A DNA stretch of 64,000 bases from an uncultured bacterium (GTDB taxonomy: Bacteria > Fidelibacterota > Marinisomatia > Marinisomatales > Marinisomataceae). The notes beneath the pieces are model-generated. The model was not told the origin of the DNA and made no database searches. It saw nothing but the letters and a program-made list of their open reading frames with translations. The DNA is taken from positions 62,001 to 126,000 of the forward strand of contig CALSYL010000001.1 of NCBI GenBank assembly GCA_943841495.1, in the 5' to 3' direction. The position numbers and the translations under genes are program-made. This document shows positions 34,912 through 43,800 of the stretch, piece after piece; position 1 is the first letter of the stretch; the number at the start of each line of letters is the position of its first letter.

Positions 34912-36009
34912 TTAATAGATTCGTTTTGGTCTAATTCCAATACCAGTAACAATGACATATGGAGTTGAATCTATTGCTTTAGCAATTTTATTTGTACCAA
35001 TAGTTCCGTTTGAATTGGATCCAAATATTAAGACTTCATCTCCAATAGAAACATCTGATGATCCTACATCGATCATTAACTGATCCATGCAAACTCTTCC
35101 AGTGATTTTAAATTTTTCATTTTTGAATTTTACATATCCTTCAGTATACCATGGTCTTGGAACACCGTCAGCAAATCCCGCTTGAATGACTGCTATTCTT
35201 GTGTCATACTCTGTAATATACACTCCTCCATAACTGATTGGAGTACCAGCTTTCACATCTCTAATCTCAACAACCGGAGCTGTAAGTGTCATTACTGGCT
35301 TAATTTTTAAATCCTGCGGTACTTCATTTGAAGGGAATGCTCCGTAAAGCAACATGCCTACTCTACATAAGTTAAATCTTGATTCTGGTAAATTCAAAAT
35401 TGCTCCACTATTACTGCAATGTATTAATGAAGGGTTAATATTTAATTTTTTAGATAATTCAATTACTGAATTAAAACGATTTAATTGTTTTTTAGCATAA
35501 GAAAGGTCTCCTTCATCCCCAGTTGCAAAATGAGAGTAGAGGCCTTCAATGATTATACAATCAAGCTTGGTCGCTTCTTTTAAAAATTCTTCAGCTTTTT
35601 TATGAGAAACACCCAGGCGAGTCATTCCAGTATCAATTTTTAAATGAATCTTTAGCAACCCATCTTGAAAGTCTTTCAAATGATTTAAATCTTCGAAAGA
35701 GGAAATATTTAAGGTTAGATTGTATTTTTTAGCTTCAGATAAAGCCGTATGATTTAATTTTGAATAAATAAAAATGTCCGTTTTTACTCCTGCCTTACGA
35801 AGCTCTATTCCCTCTTCTATTGTAAAAACTGCTAAATATCTTACACCCAACCTTTCAAATGTTTTAGATACTTCAACTGCTCCATGTCCATAAGCATTAG
35901 CTTTCACAGTGGCCATTATTGGAATATCATGTAAACCTTTTGACAATAAATTGTAATTATTTTCTAAATGATTTAAGTCTATATATACTTTTGGGCCTAT
36001 GTATTCCAT
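34912..36009 (-). CDS. alr: Alanine racemase
   Basis: PLP enzyme making D-alanine for peptidoglycan. The PLP lysine is Lys36 in MATVKANAYGHGA. Other marks are GLYSHFATGDEGD, RVGMLLYGAFP, PISYGGVYITEYD, AGFADGVPRPW and GRVCMDQLMIDV (substrate carboxylate region). The 365 residues fit. The ATG at 36009 forms TAATG with the polA stop and follows GAGG; a TTG at 36027 would overlap polA. It supplies D-Ala for the MurF substrate. The polA-alr coupling is not a common neighbour pair. Confidence 0.94.
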   Translation of the reverse strand: MEYIGPKVYIDLNHLENNYNLLSKGLHDIPIMATVKANAYGHGAVEVSKTFERLGVRYLAVFTIEEGIELRKAGVKTDIFIYSKLNHTALSEAKKYNLTLNISSFEDLNHLKDFQDGLLKIHLKIDTGMTRLGVSHKKAEEFLKEATKLDCIIIEGLYSHFATGDEGDLSYAKKQLNRFNSVIELSKKLNINPSLIHCSNSGAILNLPESRFNLCRVGMLLYGAFPSNEVPQDLKIKPVMTLTAPVVEIRDVKAGTPISYGGVYITEYDTRIAVIQAGFADGVPRPWYTEGYVKFKNEKFKITGRVCMDQLMIDVGSSDVSIGDEVLIFGSNSNGTIGTNKIAKAIDSTPYVIVTGIGIRPKRIY

Positions 36010-38723
36010 TAGTGAGCCTCGTACCAAGATGGTCCAATACCATAATCAATTTCAATAGGTACATCTAATTTCATTGCGTCTCTCATATATTTAATAACCA
36101 TTTTTGTAATATAATCAACTTCATCTTTATGCACTTCAAGCAACAATTCATCATGAATTTGCATAATAAGTTTTGACTTTAAATTTTCTGACTTAATCTT
36201 GCGATGAATTTTAATCATTGCCAGCTTAATCATTTCTGCAGCTGTTCCTTGAATAGGCATGTTTATGGCCATTCTTTCAGCAGCATCTCTTCTAATCTTA
36301 TTCTGGCTATCTGAGTCCCAAACAGCTCTTTTTCTTCCAAGCAATGTTTCTACTGACTTGTTATCCTTAATTTGAATTTTAGAATTTTCAATATACTCTT
36401 CAATGCCTTTATATTTATCAAAGTATGCATCTTTTATTTTCTTTGCTTCTCCAAAAGGAATATCTAGCTCTTGACTCAGCCTAAAAGGTCCTGCTCCATA
36501 CATAATACCGAAATTTACAATTTTCGCAATTCTTCGCATTTCAGGAAGCACTTGATCGTCATCATCTACGCTAAATATATTCTTTGCAGTAAACGTATGA
36601 ATATCTTCACCATTATTTAATGCATTTATTAATGATTCATCTCCGCTTAGGTGAGCCATCACTCTTAACTCTACCTGTGAATAATCAGCAGAAAAAATTT
36701 GATAATCATTTGATTGTGCTTTGATTGCCTTTCTGATTTCTTTACCATCCTCTGTTCTAATGGGAATATTTTGAAAGTTTGGGTTGCTTGTAGAAAGTCT
36801 ACCGGTTGCAGTCATTGTCTGATTAAACGATGAATGAACTCTATCTGTAGTAGGTACGATATTTGATGGCAAAGGATCTAAATATGTATTCTTTAATTTA
36901 TAAAGCTTTCTATAGTTTAAAATCAACTCAGGAAGAGGATGCTTCTGCTTCAATTCTTTTAATACTGCTTCTGCAGTAGAGCGCTTCTTAACCATCGGTA
37001 ATTGCAGTTTGTCAAAAAGTATCACTGCAAGCTGTTGAGATGAATTAAGATTAAAGTTTTCACCAGCTAAATCAATAATTTCGATTTGGATTGATTCAAT
37101 TTTTTTTCCAATCTCTAATGAACGATTTTCTAAATATTCTTTATCAATAAAAATACCATTAAACTGCATATCAATTAGTACTGGTAATAAATCAATTTCA
37201 ATAGACTTAAAATAATTGAAAAGTTTTTGCTTTTTTAAATCTTTCATAAAAATCTCGGTTAACTCAATTACGACATCTGCATCTTCTGCTGCGTAAAATG
37301 AAATATCTTCAAGAGTCACCTGATCCATAGTGATTTGATTTTTACCAGAACCAATCAAATCTTTGATTGGAACCATCTTATAATTTAAGTGTGACAACGA
37401 AAGATTATCTAGCTTATAAGATCTCGCATTTGGATTAAGCAAGTGTGCTGCAATCATAGTATCAAATTCAATTCCTTGTAGTTCAATTCCAAAACGCTTT
37501 AAAATTAATGCATCGTATTTAATATTTTGACCAGTCTTAGGAATATTTTCATCTTCTAAAAATGGCTTTAATATTCTTATTACTTCTTTAAGATCGTTGT
37601 TCCCAAATAAATTTTCTTCCTTATCTTTGAAATCAATAGGTATATAAAATCCTGTGTCTTTTTTTAAAGAAAAACTGAATCCTACAATTTTTGCTAACAT
37701 AGGATTTATTGAAGTAGTTTCCAAGTCTACAGATAGCCATTTTCCCTGCTCAAGAGATTCGGTAAACTCAATAAGCTGATCCAAATTTAAAATATTTCTA
37801 TAATCTTTTTTTCTATCAATGGACTTTTGTTCAGGAACTGCTGAAGAGCCTATTTTTTTTAATAAACCTGTAAATTCAAGCTCTTTAAAAATATCCTCCA
37901 TTTTAGCAAAATTCATATCTTTTATTTTGAAATCTTCTACTGAAGCTTCAATATTTACATCAGTAAGAATTGTTACTAATTGCTTGCTTAAGATTGCATT
38001 GTCTTTATCTGATAACAACTTATCTCTCATTTTTTCATTTTTAATCGAATCAATATTTTTATAGATATTTTCGATGGTGCCATACTCTTCTATAAGCTTC
38101 ATTGCAGTTTTAGGACCAACTCCTTGCACTCCAGGAACGTTATCAGAACTATCACCCATCAAACCTAACAAATCAATGATATTTTTTGGACCAACACCCC
38201 ATTTTTCAATTACTTTATTAGAATCAAAAATTTCTTTTTCTCTTTTTCTAGCTTGAGGAGCATACAGAAAAGTAGAATCATTGATTAGTTGCATAAAATC
38301 TTTATCTCCACTTACAATATTGCATTGAAAGTCTTTATCATTACATTGCTTGGCTACAGTACCGATGATATCATCTGCCTCGACTCCCTGAACTCTTAAA
38401 ACAGGTATATTCATACCTTCAAGCAAATTCCATAAGTATGGAAGTTGAGTTTGAATTTCATCAGGCATTTCAGATCTGTTTGCTTTATAATCGGAAAATA
38501 TTTCGTGTCTAAAATTTTTACCTTTTGAATCAAATGCTGCAACTAAATAATCAGGATTTTCCTCTTCAATGAGTTGAAATATTTGATTGGCAAACCCAAA
38601 AATAGCACTTGTAGGTGTACCTGCTGTATTTGTTAAAGGATTTCTAATCAATGCGTAGTGCGCTCTGTATAAGGTGGCATAACCATCAATAATAAATAAA
38701 CGTTTTTGTTTTTCTGGACTCAT
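36009..38723 (-). CDS. polA: DNA polymerase I
   Basis: Gap-filling and primer-removing polymerase, 904 residues. The N-terminal 5'-nuclease domain reads LFIIDGYATLYRAHYAL, VQGVEADDIIGTVA, SGDKDFMQLI and GDSSDNVPGVQGVGPKTA. The 3'-5' exonuclease keeps its acidic residues: SVDLETTSINP, GQNIKYDALILK and YAAEDADVV, so proofreading should be active. The polymerase domain has STSNPNFQNIPIRTEDG, ADYSQVELRVMAHLSGD, RRIAKIVNFGIMYGAG and IHDELLLEV. The start codon lies inside a perfect 15-bp hairpin. Confidence 0.97.
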   Translation of the reverse strand: MSPEKQKRLFIIDGYATLYRAHYALIRNPLTNTAGTPTSAIFGFANQIFQLIEEENPDYLVAAFDSKGKNFRHEIFSDYKANRSEMPDEIQTQLPYLWNLLEGMNIPVLRVQGVEADDIIGTVAKQCNDKDFQCNIVSGDKDFMQLINDSTFLYAPQARKREKEIFDSNKVIEKWGVGPKNIIDLLGLMGDSSDNVPGVQGVGPKTAMKLIEEYGTIENIYKNIDSIKNEKMRDKLLSDKDNAILSKQLVTILTDVNIEASVEDFKIKDMNFAKMEDIFKELEFTGLLKKIGSSAVPEQKSIDRKKDYRNILNLDQLIEFTESLEQGKWLSVDLETTSINPMLAKIVGFSFSLKKDTGFYIPIDFKDKEENLFGNNDLKEVIRILKPFLEDENIPKTGQNIKYDALILKRFGIELQGIEFDTMIAAHLLNPNARSYKLDNLSLSHLNYKMVPIKDLIGSGKNQITMDQVTLEDISFYAAEDADVVIELTEIFMKDLKKQKLFNYFKSIEIDLLPVLIDMQFNGIFIDKEYLENRSLEIGKKIESIQIEIIDLAGENFNLNSSQQLAVILFDKLQLPMVKKRSTAEAVLKELKQKHPLPELILNYRKLYKLKNTYLDPLPSNIVPTTDRVHSSFNQTMTATGRLSTSNPNFQNIPIRTEDGKEIRKAIKAQSNDYQIFSADYSQVELRVMAHLSGDESLINALNNGEDIHTFTAKNIFSVDDDDQVLPEMRRIAKIVNFGIMYGAGPFRLSQELDIPFGEAKKIKDAYFDKYKGIEEYIENSKIQIKDNKSVETLLGRKRAVWDSDSQNKIRRDAAERMAINMPIQGTAAEMIKLAMIKIHRKIKSENLKSKLIMQIHDELLLEVHKDEVDYITKMVIKYMRDAMKLDVPIEIDYGIGPSWYEAH

Positions 38724-38756
38724 AATTTAGCGGGTTTTTTTACCCGCTAAATTATG
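38721..38756 (-). promoter_or_regulatory. Perfect 15-bp hairpin containing the polA start codon
   Basis: CATAATTTAGCGGGT (38721-38735), six T, then ACCCGCTAAATTATG (38742-38756): the arms are exact reverse complements. On the minus strand the ATG of polA is the last three bases of the 3' arm. There is no U-run after it, so it does not look like a standard terminator for the TonB gene, though that is the alternative. Confidence 0.75.
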
Positions 38757-38767
38757 AAAATAAGACA

Positions 38768-40924
38768 TTAGAAACTATATGTTAATGACATTCCAATTTC
38801 TCTTGGAGGAGCAAAAGACTTATATAGTTTCTCTTCATACATTGGAGGCTCTAATCCAAAAATAAATCCTCTATCTGCATAACTCTCATCAAGGATATTT
38901 TTAGCATAAACTCCCAATTTTACTTTATTAATTGCGTGAGAATAATATGCATTTAATAAATGATATGGGTCAGATTTATACTCCCCATGTGCTGAGTCAA
39001 ATACAAAACTATCTTTTCCTGCAACCTCAACCATCAAAGAACTATCTTGATTGAAACTATAGTTAAAGGATATACTGTAATTCCAGTTAGGTGAATGCGC
39101 TTTAGGTCCATGTAAATGATCTTCATCTCCGTGATCGTCATGATCTTCATCTCCATGGTCGTCATGATCATCATGACCTAATTCAATTTCAGCGCTCAAT
39201 AGACCTAGTGTAGCATTAATGCTAAATTTATCACTAAATCTAAATTCACCAGAAGATTCTGAACCATACTCATAACCAGAATCAGCGTTAGCTTTAAAAA
39301 ATGCAAATGCATTTGGATTTTCCGGATCTAATTGCTCGCTTGTTTCATAAATATGTCCGTCATGTTTCAGGTAAAATAATGAACTAGATAATTTAATATT
39401 GTTCTTGTACCATCTGATACCAGTTGTGACATCGTAGTATGTTTCTTTTTCGTATGTTCTTTCATCATCGTCAAGATAAGGATTCTGATTAATTCCTCCA
39501 GGATGATAGCCTTCTGCATAATATGCAAACCAATGTAGATTTGAAGAAGGATGCATTTCATATGAAATTTTATATGAAACATTATTTTTAGCTCTGATTT
39601 CAAAGTCATTACTTTTATCATCATAATCAGTGTAGGACATATTTCTTCTTTCATTTCTTAGAGCAAGAGACAATGAAGAATCATTATCAAAATTAAATGC
39701 CAACTCACCATATACAGATGAAGTATTGATATCATAGCCATTAGTAAGCGAAGTTGATGAACCGCCATACAAATATCCTTCTGCATCAGTAGTTTCATCA
39801 TAGTTGGACTGATAAAGTCCAAATACGTAATCTACTTTATTGCTATTCATTCTGTTTGATCTAAATCTTAAATCATAAGTTCTAGTATCAATCTCTCTAT
39901 CAAATGAATCGAAAAAGTCATATGCATACCCTTCGTTGGTTGGATTAAAATTATATGGACTATTTGACCAAAATTGATAATTGCCCCAATCTGAATCATA
40001 ACTATGAAGCATTTCATTGCTTGTAAAGCCAATATTTAAATCTACAATTTGTTCATTTAGGTCATAACTATAGTCTGCAATAAAAACTTGTGATTTTTGA
40101 GCATCTTTTCCTGGATTATCTGAATATGTAATATTGTCAGTATTATTATCCGGAGCCCAATTATCATAACCGTTATCATAGTCAGATACAATCATTGTAT
40201 ACTTTTGAGTAATATTATTATCACCCTCTTTCATTAATTTGACTCTAAATGAGGTTTCATCTCTACTTGCTGAAGCATAACCATTTAATGCTACATTTTC
40301 TTTAAATCCATCAGAAACATTTGAATGTCCAACTAAACGAAGTTTCCATCCGTTGTCAAATGGCAAATTATAAACTAACCCATTTGTGTAGGTACTATAA
40401 GAACCAAATTGAGTCATTGCATACCCTTCTTTTTTATCTGTTGGATCAACGGTTTTAAAATTAATTAAACCGCTTGATGCTGCCGCACCAAATAAGCTAG
40501 TTTGCACACCCATTAAAACTTCGACTTGCTCCATATCAAATAATGGTGTAACCATTCCAAGTTCTGATAAGTCTGCTCCATCTAAAACAAGTCCAACATA
40601 AGTACTTGGTGGACCTTGATCTGCATATCTACTTACAGAACCTTCACCTCTAATTTGAAAGTATCGAGGTCTTGATGTTCCTCCAGCATAATTAAGATTA
40701 GGCACTTTTTGGATTAAATCGCTAAAGTGTTGACCTTGAAACACATCTAACTCATCATTAAAAATAACTGCTGATGCTGCCAGATCTCCTTCATTAACTT
40801 GCATTAATGAAGAATATACCTCAACCTCATCTAATGCAATTGGATTCAATGAGTCTGAATCAGCAACTACATTCTGAGCAAATAAGGCACTTGTTATAAA
40901 TATTAAACTAAATAAATTTTTCAT
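38768..40924 (-). CDS. TonB-dependent outer-membrane receptor with His/Asp-rich loop
   Basis: Outer-membrane transporter energised by TonB, 718 residues. A signal peptide (MKNLFSLIFITSALFAQ) is followed by a plug domain: EVEVYSSLMQVNEG, FSDLIQKVPNLNYAGG, RYFQIRGEGS, VLDGADLSELG and MEQVEVLMGVQTSLFGA. The C-terminal barrel ends in GMSLTYSF, a normal outer-membrane insertion signal. Residues about 583-609 form a 27-residue loop with 8 His and 10 Asp, like the His-rich loops of zinc receptors such as ZnuD. Zinc or another divalent metal is therefore a likely cargo. An AGGAGA ribosome binding site precedes the ATG. Confidence 0.93.
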   Translation of the reverse strand: MKNLFSLIFITSALFAQNVVADSDSLNPIALDEVEVYSSLMQVNEGDLAASAVIFNDELDVFQGQHFSDLIQKVPNLNYAGGTSRPRYFQIRGEGSVSRYADQGPPSTYVGLVLDGADLSELGMVTPLFDMEQVEVLMGVQTSLFGAAASSGLINFKTVDPTDKKEGYAMTQFGSYSTYTNGLVYNLPFDNGWKLRLVGHSNVSDGFKENVALNGYASASRDETSFRVKLMKEGDNNITQKYTMIVSDYDNGYDNWAPDNNTDNITYSDNPGKDAQKSQVFIADYSYDLNEQIVDLNIGFTSNEMLHSYDSDWGNYQFWSNSPYNFNPTNEGYAYDFFDSFDREIDTRTYDLRFRSNRMNSNKVDYVFGLYQSNYDETTDAEGYLYGGSSTSLTNGYDINTSSVYGELAFNFDNDSSLSLALRNERRNMSYTDYDDKSNDFEIRAKNNVSYKISYEMHPSSNLHWFAYYAEGYHPGGINQNPYLDDDERTYEKETYYDVTTGIRWYKNNIKLSSSLFYLKHDGHIYETSEQLDPENPNAFAFFKANADSGYEYGSESSGEFRFSDKFSINATLGLLSAEIELGHDDHDDHGDEDHDDHGDEDHLHGPKAHSPNWNYSISFNYSFNQDSSLMVEVAGKDSFVFDSAHGEYKSDPYHLLNAYYSHAINKVKLGVYAKNILDESYADRGFIFGLEPPMYEEKLYKSFAPPREIGMSLTYSF

Positions 40925-40955
40925 TTTTTCTCCTAAAATGATAATTAAAGATATT

Positions 40956-40980
40956 TTGATATCAAAAAAATTGATATCAA
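40956..40980 (-). promoter_or_regulatory. Two identical TTGATATCAA palindromes upstream of the TonB receptor
   Basis: TTGATATCAA occurs at 40956-40965 and 40971-40980, 15 bp centre to centre; each is a perfect 10-bp palindrome. They sit in the 73-bp gap before the TonB gene. TTGATAT recurs just before the OPT gene at 41303-41309. This pattern suggests a dimeric regulator, perhaps metal-responsive. The two copies could also pair as a hairpin. Confidence 0.55.
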
Positions 40981-40997
40981 CTTGTAAAACTATTCAA

Positions 40998-41279
40998 CTA
41001 AACTGTTGGCGGAGATTTATTCTGAAAACAGAAAATGTTTCGAGTTATATAGCTAGCTAAATAACCTTGATAGCTAACATTTTTAAAATTTATTTCTACA
41101 GAATTATCCAGAAACTCTGCGAAAGTTTTATCGCTATTAAACTCACAAAACTCACAAACTTCTTCGCTTATATTTTGAGAAGATGAATGACCCAATATAT
41201 CTAAGTCATTCTCTAAATGTACATGCAAACTAAAGAGTGAAAAAGAAAGGAGTAATAAATGTAAAATAGTTTTTTTCAT
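40998..41279 (-). CDS. Small secreted CxxC protein, possibly DUF2946-like
   Basis: A 93-residue protein with a signal peptide (MKKTILHLLLLSFSLFSLHVHLEN), His residues just after it, EEVCEFCEFN (CxxC) in the middle and a tail FCFQNKSPPTV. Proteobacterial DUF2946 proteins have the same layout (exported, CxxC, a closing R-A-P-P-like end) and often precede copper or zinc TonB receptors. I suggest this is a functional counterpart; homology is not established. It is co-oriented with, and 73 bp upstream of, the His-rich TonB receptor. Confidence 0.6.
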   Translation of the reverse strand: MKKTILHLLLLSFSLFSLHVHLENDLDILGHSSSQNISEEVCEFCEFNSDKTFAEFLDNSVEINFKNVSYQGYLASYITRNIFCFQNKSPPTV

Positions 41280-41310
41280 TTTTTTTTAAAAATATTAGTA
41301 AGTTGATATT

Positions 41311-43152
41311 ATGAAAAATGAGATAACTGTTAAAGCTTTTTTTCTTAGTATCATATTATCTATTGTTTTGTCATCTGCAATGACATATTTAGGTTTATAT
41401 GCAGGTATGACAATTTCTGCGTCTATTCCTGCGGCTATTATGTCAATGGGTATTTTAAGACTTTTTAAAGATTCAAATATTTTAGAAAATAATATTGTTC
41501 AAACTGCTGCTTCAGCAGGAGAATCATTAGCTGCTGGAGTCATTTTCACTTTACCTGCTTTACTTCTTGTAGGCTATTGGGATACCATTAGTTATTGGGA
41601 AGTAACAAAAATTGCAATGGTTGGAGGAATTTTAGGCGCCTTATTTACTGTACCATTAAGAAGAGCCTTAATATTAAAAGCGCAACTACGATTTCCAGAA
41701 GGAGTGGCAACAGCTGCTGTTTTAAAAACCGGACATGAAACTGATGCAGAGAAATCTCAAGAAAGTTTAAAATTAATTGGTTTATCAGCTCTTGTTGGAG
41801 GAGTGGTGAAACTCGGTGAACTTGCATTTAGTATTTGGTCTAGTGCAATTGGCGGAGCAATTGCCTTTAAAGGAGCAATTTTTGGAATGGGTGCCAGCTT
41901 ATCCCCCTCTTTGTTTAGTGTTGGGTATATAGTTGGAAGAAACATTGGTATATTAGCTTTTACTGGTGGATTAATTTCTTGGGCAGTTGCTATACCAATC
42001 TATTCTTACCTTTATGGATTTGAAGGTGATAATTATTTTGAAAGTGCCAATATTATATGGAATGCTAAAATTAGATATTTAGGTGTTGGTGCAATGGTAG
42101 TCGGTGGTATTTGGTCAGTTATTCAGCTTGCAAAACCGCTAATTGAAAGTATTCAATTAAGCTTAAAAACATTAGGAGAAAGTTCTGACAATATTTTGCT
42201 TGAAGAGAGAGATTTACCTATCAACTATGTATTTATTGCTATCCTTGCAATGTTAATTCCTATTTCATTGACATATTATGGCATTATAGGCTCTTGGGGT
42301 TCAGCAATGATTTTATCAATCATTATGGCAATTTTTGGATTCTTATTTTCAGCTGTCGCTGCATATATGGCAGGAGTAGTCGGATCGTCAAATAATCCAA
42401 TTTCAGGAGTGACTATTGCTACAATTTTATTCAGCTCTCTACTAATCATTACTTTCTTTGATGTTGATTCATCAAAAGGTGCTGCTGCTGCTATTTTAAT
42501 TGGTGCAGTAGTATGTTGTGCTGCTGCAATTGGTGGCGATAATTTGCAGGATTTAAAAACTGGAAATATTGTTGGTGCAACTCCATGGAAGCAACAGATT
42601 ATGCAACTTGTTGGAGTTGTTAGCGCTGCACTTACGTTGGGGATTGTTTTAACCTTACTTCACGAAGCTTACGGCATTGGTAGCTCTGATTTACCTGCAC
42701 CGCAAGCAGTATTAATGACAAATGTTGCTAATGGAGTGTTTTCAGGTAATTTAGAATGGGGAATGATTTATGCCGGAGCAGTACTTGGTGTAATAATTAT
42801 TCTTATTGATCAATATCAGGCTTATAGAAAAGCTGACTTTAGAGTGCCAATTTTAGCAGTTGCTATAGGTATTTACCTTCCAATCGAATTAACATTACCA
42901 ATTTTTATCGGCGGAATGATTAATCATTTAGCAAATAGAACAGCATCTGAAAGTGGTAAAAATAATGGTCTTTTAATTGCTTCAGGATTAATAACTGGAG
43001 AAGCATTAATGGCTATATTTATAGCAGTTCCTTTATTTTTTGATAAAAATTATTGGCCAACATTATCACTATCTTCACCTTATAATGACATCGTAGCAAT
43101 AGCAATTATATCAATAATTATTTATAGACTCTATCAAATAGCTAGAAGATAA
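41311..43152 (+). CDS. OPT family transporter
   Basis: Large polytopic inner-membrane protein (613 residues, around 14-16 membrane segments). Family marks include YLGLYAGMTISASIPAAIMSMG near the N-terminus, NIVQTAASAGESLAAGVIFTLPAL, RFPEGVATAAVLKTG, and GDNLQDLKTGNIVGATPWKQQ. The OPT family carries oligopeptides or, in the yellow-stripe branch, metal chelates. It diverges from the CxxC/TonB metal pair with only 31 bp between starts, so a metal-chelate role is possible. It converges on the SPOR gene with a 6-bp gap. Confidence 0.93.
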   Translation: MKNEITVKAFFLSIILSIVLSSAMTYLGLYAGMTISASIPAAIMSMGILRLFKDSNILENNIVQTAASAGESLAAGVIFTLPALLLVGYWDTISYWEVTKIAMVGGILGALFTVPLRRALILKAQLRFPEGVATAAVLKTGHETDAEKSQESLKLIGLSALVGGVVKLGELAFSIWSSAIGGAIAFKGAIFGMGASLSPSLFSVGYIVGRNIGILAFTGGLISWAVAIPIYSYLYGFEGDNYFESANIIWNAKIRYLGVGAMVVGGIWSVIQLAKPLIESIQLSLKTLGESSDNILLEERDLPINYVFIAILAMLIPISLTYYGIIGSWGSAMILSIIMAIFGFLFSAVAAYMAGVVGSSNNPISGVTIATILFSSLLIITFFDVDSSKGAAAAILIGAVVCCAAAIGGDNLQDLKTGNIVGATPWKQQIMQLVGVVSAALTLGIVLTLLHEAYGIGSSDLPAPQAVLMTNVANGVFSGNLEWGMIYAGAVLGVIIILIDQYQAYRKADFRVPILAVAIGIYLPIELTLPIFIGGMINHLANRTASESGKNNGLLIASGLITGEALMAIFIAVPLFFDKNYWPTLSLSSPYNDIVAIAIISIIIYRLYQIARR

Positions 43153-43158
43153 TTCTTG

Positions 43159-43800
43159 TTAAAATCCAGAAATGGTAAATTGAATATTACCTTTAAGTTT
43201 CTTACTTGCCTTAAGTGCCATATCATAGGTTTTAAAGTGAGAACTTCTTACATAATATATCATACTACCGCTATTGAATACTTGGTCAATTTGGATATTT
43301 TTAATACGATCTTCGATTAGCGAATCTTTCAAAATTTGAGCATTTTCTTTCGATGAGAAAGCTCCAAATTGAATAAACCATACGCTGTTATTTTTTTGAA
43401 AAGATTTTCGTTTTTTTGTTGATGATTTTTTTGAGCTTAAAATACCTTGATAGACCTTCAATGAATCATTTTGGCCTGCAGCATTTAAAGATCGTAAAAA
43501 AAGATCTTTAGAAGACGCAGTTTGAAGATGACCAGGTCCAAATAAATTAAACTCTTTCAATATTTTAGATGATGTAATATATGCACCTTGAGCATAGAGC
43601 ATTTCAGCTTTTTTTAGCTTAGATAGCCATACGTAGTCTGACTGCTTATTTGAATCAATTATTTGCTGATATATCACAAGAGCCTCTTTTGCATCGACTA
43701 ACTTTGTAGCTCTTTCATACTTTAAAGCTAAGTCTTCACCTTGAGCATAAATCAAGCATGTGCTGATAAAAAAAATTGATATATTAAATAATAATTTCAT
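43159..43800 (-). CDS. SPOR-domain periplasmic protein
   Basis: Signal peptide (MKLLFNISIFFISTCLIYAQ) followed by a helical, TPR-like middle (EALVIYQQIIDSN, KKAEMLYAQGAY) and a C-terminal SPOR domain from about residue 138: VWFIQFGAFSSKENAQIL and YYVRSSHFKTYDMALKASKKL. SPOR domains bind denuded glycan strands and commonly localise proteins to division sites. Full length is 213. It overlaps the lapB stop by 17 nt and is the last gene of this operon. Confidence 0.85.
   Translation of the reverse strand: MKLLFNISIFFISTCLIYAQGEDLALKYERATKLVDAKEALVIYQQIIDSNKQSDYVWLSKLKKAEMLYAQGAYITSSKILKEFNLFGPGHLQTASSKDLFLRSLNAAGQNDSLKVYQGILSSKKSSTKKRKSFQKNNSVWFIQFGAFSSKENAQILKDSLIEDRIKNIQIDQVFNSGSMIYYVRSSHFKTYDMALKASKKLKGNIQFTISGF

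Noticed and set aside
39100-39190. DNA repeat as a regulatory or mobile element
   Set aside because: The near-repeat of GATCATC-type units encodes the His/Asp loop of the TonB receptor in frame.
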